NCBI GenBank assembly: GCA_015490695.1
Contig: WFXK01000294.1
Coordinates: forward strand, 1 to 5,232
Length of the DNA: 5,232 nt
Direction: 5' to 3'
DNA from: Bacteroidota bacterium
Lineage (GTDB): Bacteria > Bacteroidota > Bacteroidia > SpSt-205 > S141-50
Under the pieces are notes generated by a model. That model was given only the letters and a program-made list of their open reading frames with translations, made no database searches and was not told where the DNA came from. Position 1 is the first letter of the stretch; each line of letters opens with the position of its first letter. Of this stretch, positions 1 through 3,059 are shown piece by piece. The translations under genes were made by a program, and so were the position numbers.

Positions 1-183
1 GGTTGTAATACTACAACGATAAGGGTCAAATATAGGAGTAGCAAACAGATGGTCTATGTCTATAAGCCAACCACTTAATAACAACAACCAGGTACGAAGC
101 AAAGGCTGATTCGCATAAAAAACCCGAGCAATCACAAACGGCAAGAATAAATGTAAGCCGTAATGAACTAAGTGACGCATCAT
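1..183 (-). CDS. DUF6122 family membrane protein, N-terminal part (cut by left edge)
   Basis: Sixty-one codons are open from an ATG at 183 to the window edge. The translation starts MMRHLVHYGLHLFLPF and later contains the hydrophobic run TWLLLLSGWLIDIDHLFATP followed by IFDPYRCSIT. From memory of the family, RHL(I/V)HYGLH near the start, D-(I/V/L)-DHL and A-x-PIFDPxRCSI are hallmarks of the Bacteroidota DUF6122 proteins, which are small polytopic membrane proteins of unknown function. Two membrane segments are visible, at roughly residues 8-24 and 31-48. Histidines at the start and a D-x-D-H in the second segment resemble the metal ligands of YdjM-like membrane hydrolases, but that link is inference. 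Two ATGs are adjacent (183 and 180). The family usually begins M-R-H, which favours the second. The start overlaps the methyltransferase stop (ATGA), which suggests translational coupling. No Shine-Dalgarno sequence is visible. The C-terminus lies outside the window. Confidence 0.85.
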   Translation of the reverse strand, partial: MMRHLVHYGLHLFLPFVIARVFYANQPLLRTWLLLLSGWLIDIDHLFATPIFDPYRCSITT

Positions 184-791
184 GGACGAAATAGAAAAAA
201 AAGATTATCGTAAACAGCTACGACGTCTACTTGATAAGGTTGTAAAAGCTGATAAACTTTTTTCTGTTGTGCTTTCAAAAGCACATTCATGATGGCAAGT
301 CCCTCTGAAGTCAAATGACGAGTGATTTGGGTAAAAAAGGTTTCTTTTAAACAGTGTTCAGGCACTCGGTCTTCTATAAAAAGGTCAATAAGGATTAAAG
401 AGAAGGATTGAGAGCATTGTTGTAGGAATTGATAGGCGTCTTGGCAGTGCAATTGGACTTTCCATGGGAGCGCAAAATAAGTTTGATACCATTGCAGTAA
501 AATCTTTTCTATTTCTACTCCGACCATTACCTGAGGGGGATTACGGCGGAATAGTTGTGCAATAGAACCTACTCCAAAACCCAGAATCAGTATAGCGTTC
601 CATGGGTGCTGTAAAATTCCTTTTTCTTCTAAAGCGATATGCCAAACCTTTTGGTTGTAGCCAAAGCTGTAGTTAACGTTGTTGGCATCTACGTAGTAGC
701 GTCCCCAATGTTGATAAAGCAAAAGATTTTTATGGTGTTGGGTTTGAACTTGTTGCAAGATTTGTTTTTTCCAAAAGGGTTTAATCTTCAT
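180..791 (-). CDS. Spermidine-synthase-like SAM-dependent methyltransferase
   Basis: A 203-residue soluble protein with a class I Rossmann methyltransferase core. The SAM-binding glycine motif is ILGFGVGS (about residues 68-76), the acidic end of strand 2 is VGVEIE (90-95), QDA lies at 117-119, and strand 4 is SLILIDLF (131-138) followed by EDRVPEHCL. The order and spacing match 'spermidine synthase-like' proteins, including the short N-terminal GRYYVD strand that corresponds to the SpeE N-terminal domain. However, the aminopropyltransferase signature D-[ST]-x-DP-x-GP is replaced by DLFIEDRVPE, so polyamine synthesis is unlikely. The substrate is unknown. The protein is shorter than true SpeE (about 280 residues). 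ATG 791 overlaps the end of the upstream CorC-type gene by 11 bases, and the stop overlaps the next gene. A T8 run on the coding strand lies four codons before the stop. Fold confidence is high; function is unresolved. Confidence 0.75.
   Translation of the reverse strand: MKIKPFWKKQILQQVQTQHHKNLLLYQHWGRYYVDANNVNYSFGYNQKVWHIALEEKGILQHPWNAILILGFGVGSIAQLFRRNPPQVMVGVEIEKILLQWYQTYFALPWKVQLHCQDAYQFLQQCSQSFSLILIDLFIEDRVPEHCLKETFFTQITRHLTSEGLAIMNVLLKAQQKKVYQLLQPYQVDVVAVYDNLFFLFRP
195..202 (-). repeat. T8 homopolymer (coding strand) with slippery U_UUU_UUU context
   Basis: Eight A on the plus strand, so eight T in the mRNA sense, span the Leu-Phe-Phe codons near the methyltransferase C-terminus (residues N196 to L200). 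In the zero frame the run contains T-TTT-TTT, a tandem -1 slippage heptamer. After a -1 shift, or gain of one T, the reading frame stays open through S-I-S-S into the two ATGs of the DUF6122 gene. No strong downstream hairpin was identified, so use as a programmed site is speculative. Confidence 0.6.
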
Positions 792-2037
792 GGATTTTCC
801 AAATCTCTATTTGTTGTACTTGTTGGGGAGAGGATTTAGCAACTTTAATTTTTAAGTCTTGAAACTGGATTTCTGCTCCTTCTGCTGGGATTTCGCCAAA
901 AAGTTCCATGAGCCAGCCTGCTAAGGTGGTATATTGGTCACTTTCAGGAATGTTCAAATGGTATTTTTTATTTACATAAGAGACTTCTAAGCGGGTGCTT
1001 AAACGGTAGTGGTTAGGACCTAAAACCTCTTCGCTCCATTCTTCTTCCTCTTCATCAAATTCATCCATAAGTTCTCCGAAGATTTCTTCTAATAAGTCTT
1101 CCATGGTGACCAATCCTGCAGTAATGCCGTATTCGTCTACTACAATGGCGATTTTACATTGTTGTTGTTTGAACTCTTGCAATAGCAAATGGGCGGGCAT
1201 GGTCTCAGGAACTACAACAACCTTTCTTAAAATCGCTCGTAAATCCTTAGGGGGCTTTAATAAATCTGTTACCTCTATATAGCCTACAATGTAATCAATC
1301 TTTTCTTTATACACAGGGAAGCGAGTAAAAGGGTGTTCTTTATAAACCTGATATGCTTCTTCAGGGGATTGGTCTATAGAGATCGCAACGATTTCTGTCC
1401 TTGGTTTCATAAATTCTTTCACTAAAATTTCATCAAAGGCAAGGACATTTTCAAAGATTTCGGTATCAAAACCAGGATATTTAATGGGGTCAAAGCCTGT
1501 GAGGGTGTCTAATAAATAGCGTTGAAGCTCTTCTTCGGTGAAAAGGTGCTCTTTGCTGGGTTGTTCTCGGTGAATCCACTGATAGAGACGCTCTATGGCA
1601 TAGACCAGTGGTTGAAAGAGTTTATAAGTGGCATAAATCCAATAAGTGACCCACCGTAGTTTTCTATCGGCATCTTGTCTAAAGAGCAATTTCGGCGTGT
1701 ATTCAGCAAGGAAGAGTACGATAGCGGTGGAGATAAGCGTTTGATAAAGGAAAATCAATTGTGGGTTTTGAGTCCAATAATTACGAATCAAGGGTTCTAA
1801 CAATGCGGCGCTGCTTAGTCCGAAAAGCACTAAGGCTAAGTTGTTGCCGATTAAAATCGTAGCAATGAAACGAGAGGGATGATGAATAAAAAACGAAAGG
1901 ATTTTTGCTTTCGGTTTATTTTCACTGCGTTCTAATTCTATTCGGAATTTGTCTGCTGTATAAAAAGCGATTTCTGACCCGGAGAAAAGTGCAGAGAGGA
2001 ATAAAGAAAGGACAAAAACCACTATTGCGATTTCCAT
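781..2037 (-). CDS. CNNM (DUF21)-CBS-CorC_HlyC membrane protein, hemolysin/Mg-Co efflux family
   Basis: A 418-residue inner-membrane protein with the full family layout. Residues 1 to about 190 form the CNNM/DUF21 domain, with the signature SALFSGSEIAFYTADKFR (15-32), hydrophobic segments near 3-20, 57-80, 95-115 and possibly 129-148, and AEYTPK (111-116) at the position of the usual GE-x-x-PK. A CBS pair occupies about 205-325: the first has EFMKPRTEIVAI and FTRFPVY, the second has IAIVVDEYGITAGLVTMEDL. A very acidic linker (DEFDEEEEE, 325-333) leads to a CorC_HlyC domain (about 340-415; TTLAGWLMELFGEIPAEG). Family members are implicated in Mg2+/Co2+ efflux, with CBS domains sensing ATP-Mg; the name 'hemolysin' is historical. 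It resembles GldE in layout, but nothing here or around it (no gldD, no ssb) supports calling it gldE. ATG 2037 overlaps the upstream thioesterase by 16 bases. Confidence 0.9.
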   Translation of the reverse strand: MEIAIVVFVLSLFLSALFSGSEIAFYTADKFRIELERSENKPKAKILSFFIHHPSRFIATILIGNNLALVLFGLSSAALLEPLIRNYWTQNPQLIFLYQTLISTAIVLFLAEYTPKLLFRQDADRKLRWVTYWIYATYKLFQPLVYAIERLYQWIHREQPSKEHLFTEEELQRYLLDTLTGFDPIKYPGFDTEIFENVLAFDEILVKEFMKPRTEIVAISIDQSPEEAYQVYKEHPFTRFPVYKEKIDYIVGYIEVTDLLKPPKDLRAILRKVVVVPETMPAHLLLQEFKQQQCKIAIVVDEYGITAGLVTMEDLLEEIFGELMDEFDEEEEEWSEEVLGPNHYRLSTRLEVSYVNKKYHLNIPESDQYTTLAGWLMELFGEIPAEGAEIQFQDLKIKVAKSSPQQVQQIEIWKIHED

Positions 2038-2519
2038 GATAGATGGGGATAAATTTTGCGTACGGCTTCAATGACGGGGTGGTTAATAGCACCATTATGG
2101 GCTTTTACAGCAAGGACTAAGACAGAGAGGCTAATCAATTGGTCTTTTTCGTCTGTGATAGGGATTTGCCATCGTTGTATTGTTTTTCCTAAGTGAATAG
2201 GGTGGGTTTTGGCATACACATAGCCGGAACGAATGGAGCGCAGATGTTCTGTATAGATGCTTACGCCGATGCAATAGAATTTTTGCAGGTCTACGCACAG
2301 GTTTCCTGCGATGCTGCCGATGGTTTCTGCTAATACTGCAGAGGCACCACCGTGTAAAATCCCAAAACTTTGCCGAGTACGGTGGTCTACAGGCATGCGG
2401 GCAACTAAATAATGGTCTGTAACCTCAACGCATTCAATCCCTAAGTGGGCAATCATATCGTCGCCCTCAAACCAGGGCTTTAATTGCTCTAAGGTTATAG
2501 GGATTTTCCAAAGCATCAT
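2022..2519 (-). CDS. menI: Hotdog-fold acyl-CoA thioesterase, MenI/YdiI-like (1,4-dihydroxy-2-naphthoyl-CoA hydrolase candidate)
   Basis: A 165-residue PaaI-type hotdog thioesterase that follows E. coli YdiI (MenI) closely, as I remember that sequence: LWKIPITLEQL at the start, ARMPVDHRTRQSFGILHGG, then ASAVLAETIGSIAG. The YdiI catalytic residues appear to be present: Q50, H56 in the HGG motif and general-base E65 in AETIGS, with H92 in TEHLRS. MenI releases 1,4-dihydroxy-2-naphthoate from its CoA thioester in menaquinone synthesis, which fits the quinone of Bacteroidota, but no other men gene is in view and a general acyl-CoA hydrolase is possible. About 27 residues beyond the usual end (139-165) form an extra tail. 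Two ATGs are adjacent (2519 and 2516). YdiI begins M-I-W-K, which aligns with the second, M-L-W-K. The start overlaps the zapA stop and the tail overlaps the next gene. Confidence 0.8.
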   Translation of the reverse strand: MMLWKIPITLEQLKPWFEGDDMIAHLGIECVEVTDHYLVARMPVDHRTRQSFGILHGGASAVLAETIGSIAGNLCVDLQKFYCIGVSIYTEHLRSIRSGYVYAKTHPIHLGKTIQRWQIPITDEKDQLISLSVLVLAVKAHNGAINHPVIEAVRKIYPHLSWKSQ

Positions 2520-2791
2520 TCTAATTGCGATAAAATCGCCGCTACTTCATCCATCATTTGTTCCGATTGCTGTTCTAAACGGCGACGCAATAAAAGATTA
2601 TCATAGGCTAACTCTACGCAGCACATCAATATTGGATAGGTGTCGTCCACCCCTTGAAATTGTTCTTTAAGTTCTTTTAATCGCCCTTCAATGGCTTGGA
2701 TACTGGTTTTAATGTCTTGTTCTTCTTTTTCGTCCACCACCACAGTAAAATGGCGATTGAGTAGACGAACTGCTATTTTTTTCTTAGCCAT
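2516..2791 (-). CDS. zapA: Cell division protein ZapA
   Basis: A 91-residue protein from ATG 2791 (MAKKKIAVRLLNRHFTVVVD). The layout is that of ZapA: an N-terminal beta hairpin (about 4-20), then a long charged helix (about 22-46, DIKTSIQAIEGRLKELKEQF), a short break with DDTYPILMCCVELAYD, and a C-terminal coiled-coil helix (about 62-90, LLLRRRLEQQSEQMMDEVAA). ZapA forms dimers and tetramers that bundle FtsZ filaments in the cytoplasm and so stabilise the Z ring. The frame is also open two codons further up to a TTG at 2797, but the ATG gives the normal family start and is preferred. The gene overlaps the upstream coiled-coil gene by 8 bases, an arrangement seen for zapA in other Bacteroidota as I recall. 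ZapA is poorly conserved in sequence, so the assignment rests on size, helix pattern and context. Confidence 0.85.
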   Translation of the reverse strand: MAKKKIAVRLLNRHFTVVVDEKEEQDIKTSIQAIEGRLKELKEQFQGVDDTYPILMCCVELAYDNLLLRRRLEQQSEQMMDEVAAILSQLE

Positions 2792-3059
2792 TTTCAAATC
2801 GTTCTTGAAGCAGGGTAATACAGGTATCTAGTTCGCAAAGATACATTTCTATTTGTTTTTTGAGTTGTTCTTTTTCTTCTTGTGATAGGGCGCTATGGCG
2901 CATTTGAAGCGCATCTCTTTCTGCCATTAAAGTTTGGATTTGTTCTTGGGCTTGGGTTAATCGTTCTTTTAAAAGGGCGTTTTCTCTGCGCAGTCGTTGT
3001 ACTTCTTTAACAACAAAACGTAGGCGTTTGAGCAGTCGTTGCCATCGTTGTTGGTTCAT
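2784..3059 (-). CDS. Small coiled-coil protein encoded just before zapA (putative division partner)
   Basis: A 91-residue, highly charged protein that is almost entirely helical. A basic N-terminus (RWQRLLKRLRFVVKEV) runs into a heptad-like coiled coil, with ENALLKERLTQAQEQIQTLM at residues 26-45. A break at SALSQEEKEQLKKQ is followed by the C-terminal motif IEMYLCELDTCITLL (70-84). From memory, Bacteroidota genomes carry a short coiled-coil gene directly upstream of zapA whose product ends in a similar (I/N)-x-x-(L/V)-x-E-(I/L)-D-x-CI-x-LL motif. The function is not established. By analogy with ZapB in enterics and ZauP beside zapA in Caulobacter, a role at the division ring with ZapA is likely, but this is inference. 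There is no signal peptide or membrane segment. ATG 3059 overlaps the stop of the upstream secreted-protein gene (ATGA). Confidence 0.85.
   Translation of the reverse strand: MNQQRWQRLLKRLRFVVKEVQRLRRENALLKERLTQAQEQIQTLMAERDALQMRHSALSQEEKEQLKKQIEMYLCELDTCITLLQERFENG

Noticed and set aside
180..791. SpeE spermidine synthase
   Set aside because: The D-S-x-DP-x-GP active-site motif is absent and the protein is about 80 residues shorter than SpeE.
639..839. Plus-strand open frame of 66 codons
   Set aside because: It lies opposite the methyltransferase and the end of the CorC-type gene, has no recognisable domain, and its translation is the low-complexity Val/Leu-rich antisense of a real coding region.
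781..2037. Assignment as GldE of the gliding machinery
   Set aside because: The domain layout is shared by the whole CNNM-CBS-CorC_HlyC family, and no gldD, ssb or mutY neighbours are present, so a specific gld name is not supported.
2795..2797. TTG as the zapA start
   Set aside because: An ATG two codons later gives the usual M-A-K-K beginning of the beta hairpin; the TTG adds only two residues and has no supporting ribosome-binding signal.
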